A stretch of 64,000 nucleotides of DNA from Bradyrhizobium sp. ARR65 (GCF_000472385.1 NZ_AWZU01000001.1:122501-186500), one strand, 5' to 3'. Shown: positions 34,440-44,139, counted from the stretch's first letter. The notes: generated by a model from the letters alone, not told the origin. Translations and numbers: made by a program.

Positions 34440-34900
34440 TGCAGCGGTCAGATCGCCCATGGCCGAATGGCCGCTCGCGGCGAGTGCGGCATCGCGGGCA
34501 GCCAGTCCCGGCAGCACGGGCAGGCCGAACCTTCGGGTGATGAAACGCAAAGCGGACGTCGTGTCGTATTGAGTGTGATCGACATAACTCTTCTTGGCGA
34601 AGGGCGAGATGATCAACGCCGGCACGCGCGATCCAGGGCCCCAGCGATCGGCCTTTGGCGGAGCGACATGATCCCAGAACCCACCGTTTTCATCGAAGGT
34701 GACGAGCACAAGCATGTGCGGCCATTGTGGGAGAAGACCTCACGATAATCCCCTGGTGAAACCGGCCCACAACGAGATGTTGATCTGCACCTGCCAGAGC
34801 GATGCAGTGACGGTAAGAGTAAATTATCGCCGACATCGTCGCGCTCCTCGGTACCCTGACCGACGCAGATGTCAGCGGCTTTGGCCTTAGCGCGGGCATC
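34440..34900 (-). pseudogene. Remnant of an alkaline phosphatase/phospholipase C family gene
   Basis: The frame reading LVLVTFDENGGFWDHVAPPK, then GPGSRVPALIISPFAKKSYV and RFGLPVLPGLAARDAAL is the C-terminal part of an AcpA/PLC-type phosphoesterase. Upstream, matching pieces (GADQHLVVG in one frame, LLPQWPHM in another) are split by a frameshift and a TGA, and the N-terminal half is absent. The natural stop is also gone: the frame reads on into the His-rich gene. It is therefore a decayed gene whose 3' end was joined to the His-rich gene. Confidence 0.8.
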
Positions 34901-34968
34901 GCGCGAGGACTCCAACGCCGTCAGGTCGCAAAGGTACCGAGTTCATTTCGAAATCGTGATCGCAGACG

Positions 34969-36189
34969 TCATATCAAGGAGACCGGCTCTTTCTCTGTTT
35001 CAATCGAAGGCAGCGGCTCGCCACGAATCTTGGCCTCGAACGACCGCAGCCGCTGATAGATCGAAATCAGCTCGACGATCGTGCTCCAGGCATTGACAAG
35101 ATACTGAAACGAGGTTCGAACCTGTGTGAACGCATTCAGGATCTGGTTCATCGCGCCGAGCGTGATTCTGCCAGCAATGATCGTGGGCGCGAGCAGGACG
35201 TAGGGAAATATGGCGTCGGTCTGGAGATAAATGATCCGGCCGACGTTGAAATACATGAAGTTCAGATAGAGCCGAAAGTAGTTCCTCCGGATGGCTTCGA
35301 ACAGGGCGCCTAGCTTCGGAGGGGCAGCGCGGGCTGGATCATCCTCGCCGAACACGAGTTCCTTGCGATAGGCGGCTTCGACCCGCTGATTGAAGAATTC
35401 GATCCCAGGCAGACGGATGCCGATCAGGGCGAGCATGCCGGTGCCAAATACCGACCAGATCACGGCGGCAAATACCAGCGGATAGGGGATGGACCCGATC
35501 AGCGGCAGTTCCGTAACATTACTCGACAGTCTCACCAGAACCGGCAGAAAAGCCAGCAGCGTCAGTACGGCACTGATGAGGTTCACACCGAGGCCTTCCG
35601 TGGTGCTCGCAAAGCGCATTGTGTCTTCCTGCACGCGCTGCGAGGCACCCTCGATGGTGCGGAGCCGCGGCCAATTCGCGACGTAGAAATCGTTCATAGC
35701 GGTCCGCCAGCGGAAAATGTAATGGCTGACGAAGAAGCGCGTCAGCACCCCGACCACGACCGCGACCAGAGCGATGCCGGCAAAGGTCGACAATTGGGTG
35801 TAGAATTGCTCGATTGTCACCGGAGCCGACTTCGACAGGGCGGCTTGGACGAGATCGTAGAACGGTCCGTACCAGCTGTTGATCGCAACGCTCACTTGCA
35901 CCTGAAAATAGGAGGTGAACAAAATGAGTGCGGAGCCCAGAATCGACCAGGTTGCCCAGGGATGCGGTGCAAACACCATCCATGCGGCGGCGAAGATTGC
36001 CACGCACAGGGCAAAATAGAGATCGAACCAAAGAGCCGTTGCTGACCAGAAGGTCGCGAGGCCGACCGGCGTTCCCGACGCTTCGAAGAAGTTGGCGGCA
36101 AAGCCATACCAGGCGGCCATCGCCAGCGTCGTCCAGATGATCGCCGACAGAAAGAACAGCTTGGGCCGAGGAAAAAACGAAACGAACAT
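34969..36189 (-). CDS. SbmA/BacA-family peptide transporter
   Basis: The 406-residue protein has an N-terminal membrane half with about seven helices and no ATPase domain. The blocks [51 protein letters not shown] and [20 protein letters not shown] are those of SbmA/BacA, which import peptides using the proton gradient. In some rhizobia BacA is needed for survival inside legume cells that make antimicrobial peptides; a Bradyrhizobium BacA-like role also falls to ABC-type BclA, so the role here is open. The start is ATG 36189; a GTG at 36198 is possible. It sits between a phosphatase remnant and the hydrolase-like gene. Confidence 0.88.
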   Translation of the reverse strand: MFVSFFPRPKLFFLSAIIWTTLAMAAWYGFAANFFEASGTPVGLATFWSATALWFDLYFALCVAIFAAAWMVFAPHPWATWSILGSALILFTSYFQVQVSVAINSWYGPFYDLVQAALSKSAPVTIEQFYTQLSTFAGIALVAVVVGVLTRFFVSHYIFRWRTAMNDFYVANWPRLRTIEGASQRVQEDTMRFASTTEGLGVNLISAVLTLLAFLPVLVRLSSNVTELPLIGSIPYPLVFAAVIWSVFGTGMLALIGIRLPGIEFFNQRVEAAYRKELVFGEDDPARAAPPKLGALFEAIRRNYFRLYLNFMYFNVGRIIYLQTDAIFPYVLLAPTIIAGRITLGAMNQILNAFTQVRTSFQYLVNAWSTIVELISIYQRLRSFEAKIRGEPLPSIETEKEPVSLI

Positions 36190-36422
36190 GTCTCTCACAA
36201 GGGTTGGAGAATTGCCGGCCTGTTTTAAAGGAGACGGCGCTGGTGGCGAAGTGCCTGGAAAATTAAATAGACGACATGCGGCGGATCATGGCCAGCCAAT
36301 CGAAGCCAAGTTATTTGCGAGCGCGCATGCATGGGCGCAGAACAGGCCTCGTGCCATGACTCGGCGGCCATTCGGATTCGAAGTGCCGGCAGCACGCCGG
36401 CCCAGCCGTATAAAAACCCACA

Positions 36423-37292
36423 TTACGGCCGCGCTAGAAACCTTGCGATGACTTCCGCCACTCCGACGGCAAACTCCTCATGCAGAGCAAGCTTGCCTTG
36501 CGGCATGCAGATGGTTTGCATGCCCTCGACGTGTGCCAGCGCTTGCATCTCGGCCCGCGATCGCGGTGGCGTTTGATCACCATAAACCGTCAACATCGGG
36601 ATTTTGGACTGCCGCGCCAATGCCAAGAATTGCTGGCGTGTCTCGACCGGATCGAGCGCCCCGGTCACGAAGCGGATGGACGCATATCGAGCGCCGCGCG
36701 CCCCGGTGACTGTCAGTTTTTCGCGCAGACGCTCGCCGCTCAGCCATGCCGGGTCGGTGTAGACATGTCCAGCAGCCATGAAGCGAACGACGATGCGATT
36801 GACGTTCAATTTGTAGAGCGCAGGTCCGAGAACCGGCAGATCGACCGCCTTGCGAAGTCGATCGAAGAACGGCCGACGACCCCTCATCATGGTCGGCAAC
36901 GGCCCGCGCCAGGTCGGCGCCAACAGAACGAGGCGCCCCAACGAAGTTGGGCGAGCGCGTGCGTGAGCGAGTGCGTAGGTTGCCGCGTGACCCGCGGCAA
37001 TAATCGCATGCGGCGAAGGGGCGATGGCCTCGAGAACGTAGTCCAGGAATGCCGTATACGCCTCAGGTGTCCAATCTATTGCAGGGCGCGGCCGGTCTCC
37101 GAAGCCCGGCCAATCGAGAGATATCGTGCGATAGTGCGAACTTAGCTGCGTCTGCAGCGGCCACATTTCGCGCCGGGTCGAGATCGAGCTCAATGCAGGC
37201 AGCAGAAGCACCGTCGGCCCCTGACCGCTCGTGTCCACGCCGAGTTCAACGGCCTTGTTCTGCCAGGTCCAGCTGAACTGTGCAGATTGCAT
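36423..37292 (-). CDS. alpha/beta-hydrolase-fold protein lacking the nucleophile serine
   Basis: The 289-residue protein has the fold (LLLPALSSISTRREMW, SLDWPGFGDRPRP, VYGDQTPPRSRAEM, LHEEFA). At the nucleophile elbow the expected GxSxG is AGHAATYA, so the Ser is Ala and hydrolysis by the usual triad is unlikely. The acidic residue and His (KLALHEEF) are still there. ATG at 37292 begins the conserved part. A Zur-type site lies 115 bases upstream, with a broken TonB receptor on the other side, so it may take part in zinc-limited growth, perhaps in binding a zincophore-like compound; that is speculation. Confidence 0.8.
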   Translation of the reverse strand: MQSAQFSWTWQNKAVELGVDTSGQGPTVLLLPALSSISTRREMWPLQTQLSSHYRTISLDWPGFGDRPRPAIDWTPEAYTAFLDYVLEAIAPSPHAIIAAGHAATYALAHARARPTSLGRLVLLAPTWRGPLPTMMRGRRPFFDRLRKAVDLPVLGPALYKLNVNRIVVRFMAAGHVYTDPAWLSGERLREKLTVTGARGARYASIRFVTGALDPVETRQQFLALARQSKIPMLTVYGDQTPPRSRAEMQALAHVEGMQTICMPQGKLALHEEFAVGVAEVIARFLARP

Positions 37293-37406
37293 GTGCGTCT
37301 CGCTTTTCAGCGCGGTCGTCGCAGCCTGTCGGAAGTGCGGCGTGCCCATAACAGAGTAACGAATACGCCTGTCCTGTCGCACGAAGCGCTCCGCTGGGTC
37401 GACGAA

Positions 37407-37426
37407 TGTAACGTTATAACATCAAA
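37407..37426. promoter_or_regulatory. Zur-type operator, site 3
   Basis: TGTAACGTTATAACATCAAA keeps the left half-site and the GTTATAAC core of sites 1 and 2. It lies between the hydrolase-like gene (minus) and the TonB-receptor remnant (plus). Confidence 0.75.
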
Positions 37427-37478
37427 ATACCGCTGTGAAGCGACGACGTGGGATGCGTGGGGCGGTCGGGGGGTGGTT

Positions 37479-37694
37479 GTGCGTTATGTGTTGGTCTCTC
37501 TATCGATCCTCTCGCTTTCGGTCGTCCTGCCTCCCGTCCTCGCTGAAGCGCAAGCTCAGACGCCCTCGTCGTCTCCCGGCCAGACAGCGATCTCGCTGCC
37601 GCCTGTTACCGTCGATGCGCCGCGACGGCGACGAACGGCGAGATCGGCGGCAACATCCAATTCGCAAAGGGGCCCCGTCTCTGACGGGCGATGA
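37479..37694 (+). pseudogene. N-terminal remnant of a TonB-dependent receptor
   Basis: The 71-residue frame from GTG 37479 has a signal peptide (SLSILSLSVVLPPVLAEAQA) and then ISLPPVTVDAPRRRR, which is the TonB-box region and basic stretch found at the start of Bradyrhizobium outer-membrane receptors. A stop at 37692-37694 cuts it off; no plug or barrel follows. With the Zur-type site 53 bases upstream, it was probably a zinc-regulated receptor of the ZnuD kind. Confidence 0.65.
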
Positions 37695-37836
37695 TCGCGC
37701 CACCATCTTCGGCGCGCTACTCCGGATGGCCGACAAGCTCTAAAGGGATCAGGGCGAACGGGCGCGGGCGCTCTGGGCCGCAAAGGGGAAGCAGGCGTTA
37801 GAGGCGGATCCGGCAACACACAGCTCGACAGACCTG

Positions 37837-39705
37837 TTACTCACCGTTACCCAGGACCAGCGGCAGCCTGATCCGAAATACCGCGCCCCCTATTGTCTGG
37901 CTTTCCGCAAAAACTTGCCCCTGGTGCGCTTCGATGATGGTTCGCGCAATGGATAGCCCCATTCCCATGCCCTGCGGCTTCGTTGTGAAGAATGGTTCAA
38001 AGACGTCTTTCGCCTTTTCCGGTGGAATGCCAGGACCGGCATCCGCTACCGAGATCTCGCCGAGATCGTCGGCGCGCTGGGTCGAGATCGTTATCCTGCG
38101 CTTTCCTGTCGGCAAATCCAACATGCCATCCATGGCATTCGTGACAAGATTGACGATGACTTGCTGGAGCTGGGTTTTGTCACCTTTGATCGGTAGCGCG
38201 ATGGGAGCGATCAAGCTGGTTAGAGTTACTCCGCGCGCGGCAGTCAATGCGGAGAGAAATTCCGTGGCTTCGCGTACGACATCGTTAAGATCGATACTCT
38301 TGAGTTCGAAGGGGGTCTTCTTCAAGAGACTTCGTAACCGGCGAATGACTTCGCTCGCCCGCTCATTGTCTCGTCGAATGTCGGCGACAATCTCTCTTGC
38401 TTCGTCTATGTCAGGAACCGAAGAGCGAAGCACCAACTCAAGAGTTTCCGTGTTCGTGAGCATAGCTGCAAGCGGCTGGTTGATTTCGTGTGCAATCGAT
38501 GCCGTCAGCTCTCCCGCCATCGAAAATCGGTTCGCGCGCGCCAGATCCGCTGTGCGCTTGCGGGCTTGCGATTCGGCGTATTGACGTCGGCGCTGAACGT
38601 AGAGAAGCCGGCCGATCAGGGCTGATTGTACAAGTATGATGAGCGAGGCTAATGCAATTTGCCAGCCATATTTTTCCCAGATGGTGGGCTCACGAAAATA
38701 GATCTGGCTGCCTGGCGGAAGGAGCGCCTCGCTGATGCCCCAGCGCTGCAGTTGCCGCCAGTCATATTTGGGTGCTCCGTACTGCAGAACTGGCGTCGTG
38801 ATGTCGCCTGGTGTCTCTCCTGCCAGAATACGCAGTGCAACATTCGCAGTCGCGCGCGCTCCGTCAGCAGCCGAAGTCATGGGGCCGCCGACAATCTCCC
38901 CCCGCAAGAACGAATCATCATAAGAGAAAATCGGGGCATCGGCGACCGCGTAGAGTTCTTTCAGTGCCCGCTCGCCTTCGTGCACCGCGCCTACCGCGTC
39001 GACCTGCGGCTGATTCCACCAAATCGCGCTATGCGGCGGAAGCGACGCCGCTCGCTTTAGGACGTCTTCAAAAGAAAGATTATTCAGAAAAACAAATTGT
39101 ACGCGATCTCTCAGCGGTTCAAGCTTACGATTCATCTCAGCGATCCAAAATCGCTCGTTGGGCGAATCGCCGATCACCACCGCTATCGTTTTTGTCTCCG
39201 GCAACAGCCGCAGGATGTTTCCGAACAGCACCGGAACGTCCTGCCGCACCGCCACTACTGTGTCGTTCCTAGTTAGAGCCGATTCCTGCACGCGCCGTTG
39301 ATCAATGGCCGACAACACCACAGGTGCGTTCGGAAACAACTGAGCCCGGTGTCGCTGGACAAAAGCTCCCGCCGGTGCACCGAATGCCACAATCAGATCG
39401 GGCGCCTGATGAGAAAACAAGGCGCGCAGATAGTTGGAGAACTCGACTTCGGCGCCTTCATCCTCGGAGCGTGCCGTGATCACGGAAAAATCTTGAACAT
39501 CCAGGGCCCATTTTGACCTGCTCTCAAGCTCTTGTCGCAACGCCTTGGCATATTCGCCCCAAGGCTTGAAGTTTTGTCCGTATGAATGAAGGACGATCAC
39601 TCGCTTGGGCTCAGAGGCTCGCGAGATGCTCGATAGGAGCAGGGCGGCGCAGCCCAAGATGAGCAGACAGCTGACCCTCAAGAGGCGGGTGGCCCTGCTA
39701 TCCAC
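37837..39705 (-). CDS. Sensor histidine kinase with ABC-substrate-binding-like sensor domain
   Basis: The 622-residue protein has an N-terminal signal/anchor, a periplasmic domain of about 300 residues like ABC-type binding proteins (RVIVLHSYGQNFKPW; PDLIVAFGAPAG), one membrane helix near residues 348-368, a HisKA domain with phospho-accepting His406 (SIAHEINQPLAAM) and a HATPase domain (NLVTNAMDG, DAGPGIPPE, GMGMGLSIA). It likely detects a small ligand outside the membrane. The start is GTG 39705 with AAGGA upstream. No response regulator is next to it; FixJ-like regulators are 15 kb away. TTGATGTGGATTAA at 39870 is a weak FixK-like site upstream. Confidence 0.92.
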   Translation of the reverse strand: MDSRATRLLRVSCLLILGCAALLLSSISRASEPKRVIVLHSYGQNFKPWGEYAKALRQELESRSKWALDVQDFSVITARSEDEGAEVEFSNYLRALFSHQAPDLIVAFGAPAGAFVQRHRAQLFPNAPVVLSAIDQRRVQESALTRNDTVVAVRQDVPVLFGNILRLLPETKTIAVVIGDSPNERFWIAEMNRKLEPLRDRVQFVFLNNLSFEDVLKRAASLPPHSAIWWNQPQVDAVGAVHEGERALKELYAVADAPIFSYDDSFLRGEIVGGPMTSAADGARATANVALRILAGETPGDITTPVLQYGAPKYDWRQLQRWGISEALLPPGSQIYFREPTIWEKYGWQIALASLIILVQSALIGRLLYVQRRRQYAESQARKRTADLARANRFSMAGELTASIAHEINQPLAAMLTNTETLELVLRSSVPDIDEAREIVADIRRDNERASEVIRRLRSLLKKTPFELKSIDLNDVVREATEFLSALTAARGVTLTSLIAPIALPIKGDKTQLQQVIVNLVTNAMDGMLDLPTGKRRITISTQRADDLGEISVADAGPGIPPEKAKDVFEPFFTTKPQGMGMGLSIARTIIEAHQGQVFAESQTIGGAVFRIRLPLVLGNGE

Positions 39706-39915
39706 GACGTGTGTCCTTATTCACGAGTGAACGTAGTGCGGTGAGTAAAAGCGTTAACGGGGAAGTAGTCAACGCGTCCACGCTTGCGACCGCAACCAGG
39801 TCCGTGCAAATCGACGGGCAGCCCTTCTGATGATCTCAGTCCGCTCGCGCCAGTGCTGGCGAGGGACCCTTGATGTGGATTAATCGGAAGCGGCGATAGC
39901 GAGCAACGGCACCGC

Positions 39916-40437
39916 TCAAGTCAGCCGAAAGACGAGATGTCTGACTTGGGCATCGGCTGAGGGGACCGTCCGGAAGCCAAAGCCGCTGAACAGCTTAAGC
40001 ATCGGCATGTTCTCAGGCAGAACCTCCGCGGTCAGCTCGTGCAGCCGCCGTTCGCGAGCAATCGCAATCAGATGGCGCAAAAGCGCCGCTCCAATTCCTT
40101 TTCGCTGATGCTCATCGATTACGACGAAGGCCAATTCGGCCTGGCCTGGCTTCACAACGATGTAGCGTCCTCCACCGGCGATCACGGGCCGGCCGTCTTC
40201 CTCAAGCTGCGCAACCAGTGCGACGTGGTTCTCAAAATCGATGTTCATGAAAAAAGCGACTTCGTTGTCGGAAAATCCCCGTTTCGGAACAAAGAAGCGC
40301 CGCTGGAGCGATTGCGCGCTGGTGCGGCCGATTGCAGCGAGCATATCGTCCCGATCGTCCGGCCGCAGGGCGCGGATTTCGATGGCGCTGCCGTTGCGAA
40401 GGCGCTCGGTGACTGAATATCGATCGGCTTCGGCCAT
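39916..40437 (-). CDS. GNAT-family N-acetyltransferase
   Basis: This 173-residue protein is a single GNAT domain; the acetyl-CoA-binding motif reads DEHQRKGIGAALLRHLI. The N-terminal stretch (IEIRALRPDDRDDMLAAI) resembles the GNAT domains of the Pat-type protein acetyltransferases. Target unknown. A perfect FixK-type box lies 63 bases upstream of the ATG at 40437, so it should be induced at low oxygen. It is divergent from the AI-2E-family permease. Confidence 0.88.
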   Translation of the reverse strand: MAEADRYSVTERLRNGSAIEIRALRPDDRDDMLAAIGRTSAQSLQRRFFVPKRGFSDNEVAFFMNIDFENHVALVAQLEEDGRPVIAGGGRYIVVKPGQAELAFVVIDEHQRKGIGAALLRHLIAIARERRLHELTAEVLPENMPMLKLFSGFGFRTVPSADAQVRHLVFRLT

Positions 40438-40500
40438 TGTAGTCTCGCCGGTGAACTGCCTAGAAGCGCCGTTTCATGAGCAAGAGGCAGGTGCGGTGGC

Positions 40501-40514
40501 TTGATCTGGATCAA
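40501..40514. promoter_or_regulatory. FixK/FNR-type box 1
   Basis: TTGATCTGGATCAA fits TTGAT-N4-ATCAA exactly. It lies 63 bases before the GNAT start and 101 bases before the AI-2E-family start and may drive both. Confidence 0.85.
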
Positions 40515-40615
40515 GCCTGGTCCGGCAAAAGCATCCGTAGGAGTCACGTCAGCATAGCCGGCGACAACCTGGGCAGGAGCGCTGTCGCGTCGGCGAGGCA
40601 CTGGATGTCGTTGAG

Positions 40616-41773
40616 ATGCCGCTGCGGGTATTGCGCCAGAGCCGATGGGGCGAGGAGGTGATTCAACTCGCCATTCGCCTCGGCTTGCTCGCTGGCCTGA
40701 TCGTCTGGTGCTTTGTCCTGGTTCGTCCCTTCATCCCCATCCTCGCGTGGGGCATGGTGCTCACAGTTGCGCTCTACCCGCTATTTGGCTGGTTATCCGA
40801 CCATTTTGGGGACCGGCCGAAGCTGGCCGCCAGCTTCATCACCGTTGTCGCCGTCGCAATCGTGATCGGGCCAGCCGCATGGCTTGGGTTGGGTCTGGTT
40901 GACGGGTTGCGAACGATTTTCGAGCGTCTCGGCTCGGACACGCTTGGCTTACCCTCGCCGCCTGCTTCCCTCAAGGACTGGCCTCTGATCGGGGGCCCGC
41001 TGTACGATTTTTGGCATCAGGCATCCACCAATCTCGAAGCAGCCTTTGCACAACTCGCGCCCCATCTAAAGCCGCTGGTGGGCCCTGTGCTGGCGGCGGC
41101 AGGCAGCGCCGGTTTGGGCACACTGAAGTTCCTGGCCTCGGTGATTCTGGCGGGCTTTTTGTTTCCGGCTGGACCGAAGCTGGTCCAAGCGGGCAGGAAC
41201 GTCATGGCGCGCCTGTTGCCTGAGCGTGGCGAACACTTCGTTGCGCTGGCCGGCGCCACGATACGTACGGTGTCGCAGGGAGTCATCGGTATCGCGCTTC
41301 TGCAATCATTTCTGTTCGGAATCGGGCTGAAATTCGCGGGAATCTCGAGCGCCGGCTTGTTGGCGTTCGCGGTCCTGATTCTCGGTATCCTGCAAATCGG
41401 CTCGGCGATCGTTCTTATTCCCTGTCTCATCTGGATCTGGACCACGAAGGACTTCAGTACGTCTATGTTCTTGACCGTCTACCTGGTTCTGGTCGGCCTC
41501 GCCGACAATGTGCTCAAGCCGCTGCTGATGGGACGCGGTCTCACCACACCGATGATTGTCATCTTCATTGGTCTTTTGGGTGGAACGTTGGCCCATGGGA
41601 TCGTCGGTCTTTTCGTCGGGCCCATCGTTCTGGCCGTGGCCTGGGAATTGACCATGGCCTGGATCCGCGACGAGCGGACGAGCGGAGTCCCGACCGTCCC
41701 ATCTTGCGCCGCTGCCGAAGTCACAGGTTCCGCGCCGGACGCAATGTCGCAGTTACCTTCCAACTCCGAATAG
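40616..41773 (+). CDS. AI-2E family transporter (PerM/UPF0118)
   Basis: This 385-residue membrane protein has about eight helices with the family pattern: two N-terminal helices (LGLLAGLIVWCFVLVRPFIP), a long soluble loop, and the C-terminal block GGTLAHGIVGLFVGPIVLAV. Members export small signals, sodium or unknown solutes. The ATG at 40616 has a weak ribosome site, so the start could differ by some codons. The FixK-type box upstream suggests induction at low oxygen. Confidence 0.88.
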   Translation: MPLRVLRQSRWGEEVIQLAIRLGLLAGLIVWCFVLVRPFIPILAWGMVLTVALYPLFGWLSDHFGDRPKLAASFITVVAVAIVIGPAAWLGLGLVDGLRTIFERLGSDTLGLPSPPASLKDWPLIGGPLYDFWHQASTNLEAAFAQLAPHLKPLVGPVLAAAGSAGLGTLKFLASVILAGFLFPAGPKLVQAGRNVMARLLPERGEHFVALAGATIRTVSQGVIGIALLQSFLFGIGLKFAGISSAGLLAFAVLILGILQIGSAIVLIPCLIWIWTTKDFSTSMFLTVYLVLVGLADNVLKPLLMGRGLTTPMIVIFIGLLGGTLAHGIVGLFVGPIVLAVAWELTMAWIRDERTSGVPTVPSCAAAEVTGSAPDAMSQLPSNSE

Positions 41774-41823
41774 CACGATACCGCCCACCACCAGAACCAG
41801 CGCAAACGCCGGTCAAGCCCGCC

Positions 41824-41837
41824 TTGACTTATGTCAA
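41824..41837. promoter_or_regulatory. FixK/FNR-type box 2
   Basis: TTGACTTATGTCAA is a symmetric TTGAC-N4-GTCAA site, 65 bases before the DUF3141 start. Confidence 0.82.
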
Positions 41838-41902
41838 AGGTCTGCTCCCGCGCCGCGCAATCCTGATCACCAGCCTCACAGCGAACCCGAGAGATTTCAA
41901 GC

Positions 41903-44119
41903 ATGTCCACTGACAAGCCGATGATCTCGAGCGATGCGGCAGCCGGCCTGTTTGCGTCTGTCCAGGAATATCTAGTCGATGCGGGACAGCGCAGCGTTCT
42001 CTTTCTGGACGTGATGCGCCAACGCGGAATCCAATATCGCGAGCATCTCGCCGAAACCGCGCCGCACGTCCTCAACTATGGCGTCGAGCTGATCGTCGAC
42101 GGCCGCAACCTCGAGCGGCCCGTCAACTATGGCCTCGTCCGAATCATCCCGCCGAAAGGCGTCGAGATCGATCTCAAGCGGCGTCCCTTCGTGGTCGTTG
42201 ATCCCAGGGCCGGCCATGGCCCGGGCATTGGCGGGTTTAAGGCGGACAGCGAGATCGGCGTTGCGATGAGAGCCGGCCACCCCTGCTATTTCGTGGGCTT
42301 CCTGCCCGAGCCCATGCCGGGCCAAACCATCGAGGACATCGCCCGGGCGGAAGCCGTGTTTCTCGAGAAAGTGATCGCCCTGCATCCAGAGGCCGACGGC
42401 AAGCCTTGCGTGATCGGGAACTGCCAGGCTGGTTGGGCTGTGATGATCCTCGCGTCGCTCCGGCCGGAGTTGTTCGGGCCGATCATCATCGCCGGCGCGC
42501 CGCTGTCCTACTGGGCAGGTGTTCGCGGCAAGAATCCGATGCGCTACAGCGGAGGGCTGCTGGGCGGAAGCTGGCTGACCGCACTCACCAGCGATCTTGG
42601 CGCTGGCAAGTTCGACGGTGCCTGGCTGGTGCAGAACTTCGAGAACATGAATCCATCGAACACGCTGTGGACCAAGCAATACAATGTGTATTCGAAGGTC
42701 GATACCGAGGCGAGCCGTTATCTCGAATTCGAGCGATGGTGGGGAGGGCACGTCAACCTCAACGCCGAGGAAATCCAGTTCATTGTCGACGAGCTATTCA
42801 TCGGCAACAATCTCGCGGCTGGCCGCATCAAGTTCTCCGACGGCGCAGTCATCGATCTCCGCAAGATCCGCTCTCCGATCGTCGTGTTCTGCTCGAAAGG
42901 CGACAACATCACCCCTCCGCAGCAGGCGCTCGGGTGGATTCTCGACCTCTACCGCGATGTCGACGAGATCAGGTCGTATGGGCAAACCATCGTGTACACC
43001 GTTCATGAGACCGTCGGTCATCTCGGAATTTTCGTGTCCGGCGGTGTCGCCAAAAAGGAGCACAGCGAGTTTTCCAGCAATATCGACCTGATCGATGTGC
43101 TCCCGCCTGGTCTTTACGAAGCGACGTTTGAGGCGAAATCTGCCGATGCCCTCAACCCGGATCTGGCAACCGGAAAATGGATCATGCGCTGCGAGCAGCG
43201 CAAGCTCGACGATATCCGCGCAATGGGCGGCAACAGCCCCGAAGACGAACGGCGCTTTGCGACCGCCGCGCGCGTATCCGAAATCAACCTCTCCAACTAC
43301 AGACATTTCATTCAGCCGTGGGTCAAGGCTATGGCGACGCCGCAATTGGCGGAGTGGATCCGCAAGCTGCATCCACTGCGGCTGCAATATGAGGCCTTGG
43401 CAGGCGACAATCCCGTAACCAAGGCCATCAGCGGAGCAGCCGAAAAGGTGCGCGAACACCGCAAGCCGGCTGCGTCGGATAATCCCTTCCTTTCCATCCA
43501 AGAAGCGGTCTCGAAAAATATTGTCACCGCTCTCGATAGTTGGCGGGATACTCAGGAAGCGCTCAGCGAAACGCTCTTTCTGGCGATTTACGGCTCGCCG
43601 GTCCTTCAGGCCATTGTCGGAATCGATCCGGAATCGGTGCCGTCGCCCAAGCCGGCGATGTCGACTGAGTATCGGAAGCGACTAGACGCACGTATCGCGG
43701 AGCTCAAATCCCGCATCGAAGCGGGCGGCTTGAGGGAGTGCGTCATCCGCGGACTGCTCTATGTCGGGATGGCCCGCGGCATGGTCGACGAGCGAAGCCT
43801 GGAGGCTCTGCGCCGCGCGCGCAGGAACGACTCTGGCTCGCGGCTCACGCTCGCTCAGTTCAAGACCATGGTACGCGAGCAGTTTTTCATGCTGTTGCTT
43901 GACCCGGAGGCAAGCCTCGCGGCCATTCCAAAACTGCTGCCGCAAAAAGCGGAAGCTCGCCGAGAGGGTTTCGCTTTGATCCGTGAGGTTCTGGCGGCGA
44001 GTGCGGAAATATCCGGCGAATCGGCCGAGCGGTTGAAACGCGTGGCCGGTCTCTTCGGGGCGGGTCAGGAGGAATCGCCGCGAGTCGACGAGACCTCGCC
44101 CCAGGCGAAAGCATCGTGA
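41903..44119 (+). CDS. DUF3141 protein, PHA-synthase-like alpha/beta hydrolase
   Basis: This 738-residue protein has an alpha/beta-hydrolase core in its first half. The nucleophile site is GNCQAGW with Cys174, which matches the Cys-containing lipase box (GxCxG) of polyhydroxyalkanoate synthases rather than the Ser of common lipases. The catalytic His is likely in HETVGHLGIF, and the Asp in CSKGDNITPP. The second half is helical and not related to anything I recognise. It heads the operon with phosphotransacylase, kinase and FabI genes behind a FixK-type box. A role in PHB or acyl-CoA turnover at low oxygen is inferred. Confidence 0.9.
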   Translation: MSTDKPMISSDAAAGLFASVQEYLVDAGQRSVLFLDVMRQRGIQYREHLAETAPHVLNYGVELIVDGRNLERPVNYGLVRIIPPKGVEIDLKRRPFVVVDPRAGHGPGIGGFKADSEIGVAMRAGHPCYFVGFLPEPMPGQTIEDIARAEAVFLEKVIALHPEADGKPCVIGNCQAGWAVMILASLRPELFGPIIIAGAPLSYWAGVRGKNPMRYSGGLLGGSWLTALTSDLGAGKFDGAWLVQNFENMNPSNTLWTKQYNVYSKVDTEASRYLEFERWWGGHVNLNAEEIQFIVDELFIGNNLAAGRIKFSDGAVIDLRKIRSPIVVFCSKGDNITPPQQALGWILDLYRDVDEIRSYGQTIVYTVHETVGHLGIFVSGGVAKKEHSEFSSNIDLIDVLPPGLYEATFEAKSADALNPDLATGKWIMRCEQRKLDDIRAMGGNSPEDERRFATAARVSEINLSNYRHFIQPWVKAMATPQLAEWIRKLHPLRLQYEALAGDNPVTKAISGAAEKVREHRKPAASDNPFLSIQEAVSKNIVTALDSWRDTQEALSETLFLAIYGSPVLQAIVGIDPESVPSPKPAMSTEYRKRLDARIAELKSRIEAGGLRECVIRGLLYVGMARGMVDERSLEALRRARRNDSGSRLTLAQFKTMVREQFFMLLLDPEASLAAIPKLLPQKAEARREGFALIREVLAASAEISGESAERLKRVAGLFGAGQEESPRVDETSPQAKAS

Positions 44120-44139
44120 TCCAAGCATTGGAGCCGAAG

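Noticed and set aside
37695..37836. Possible coding continuation after the TonB-receptor remnant (a frame reading DDRATIFGALLRMADKL)
   Set aside because: It is out of frame, short, and has no receptor-like plug or barrel sequence.
39870..39883. TTGATGTGGATTAA as a FixK box for the sensor kinase
   Set aside because: One half-site is altered and the distance to the kinase start is about 165 bases, so it was not listed as a firm site.
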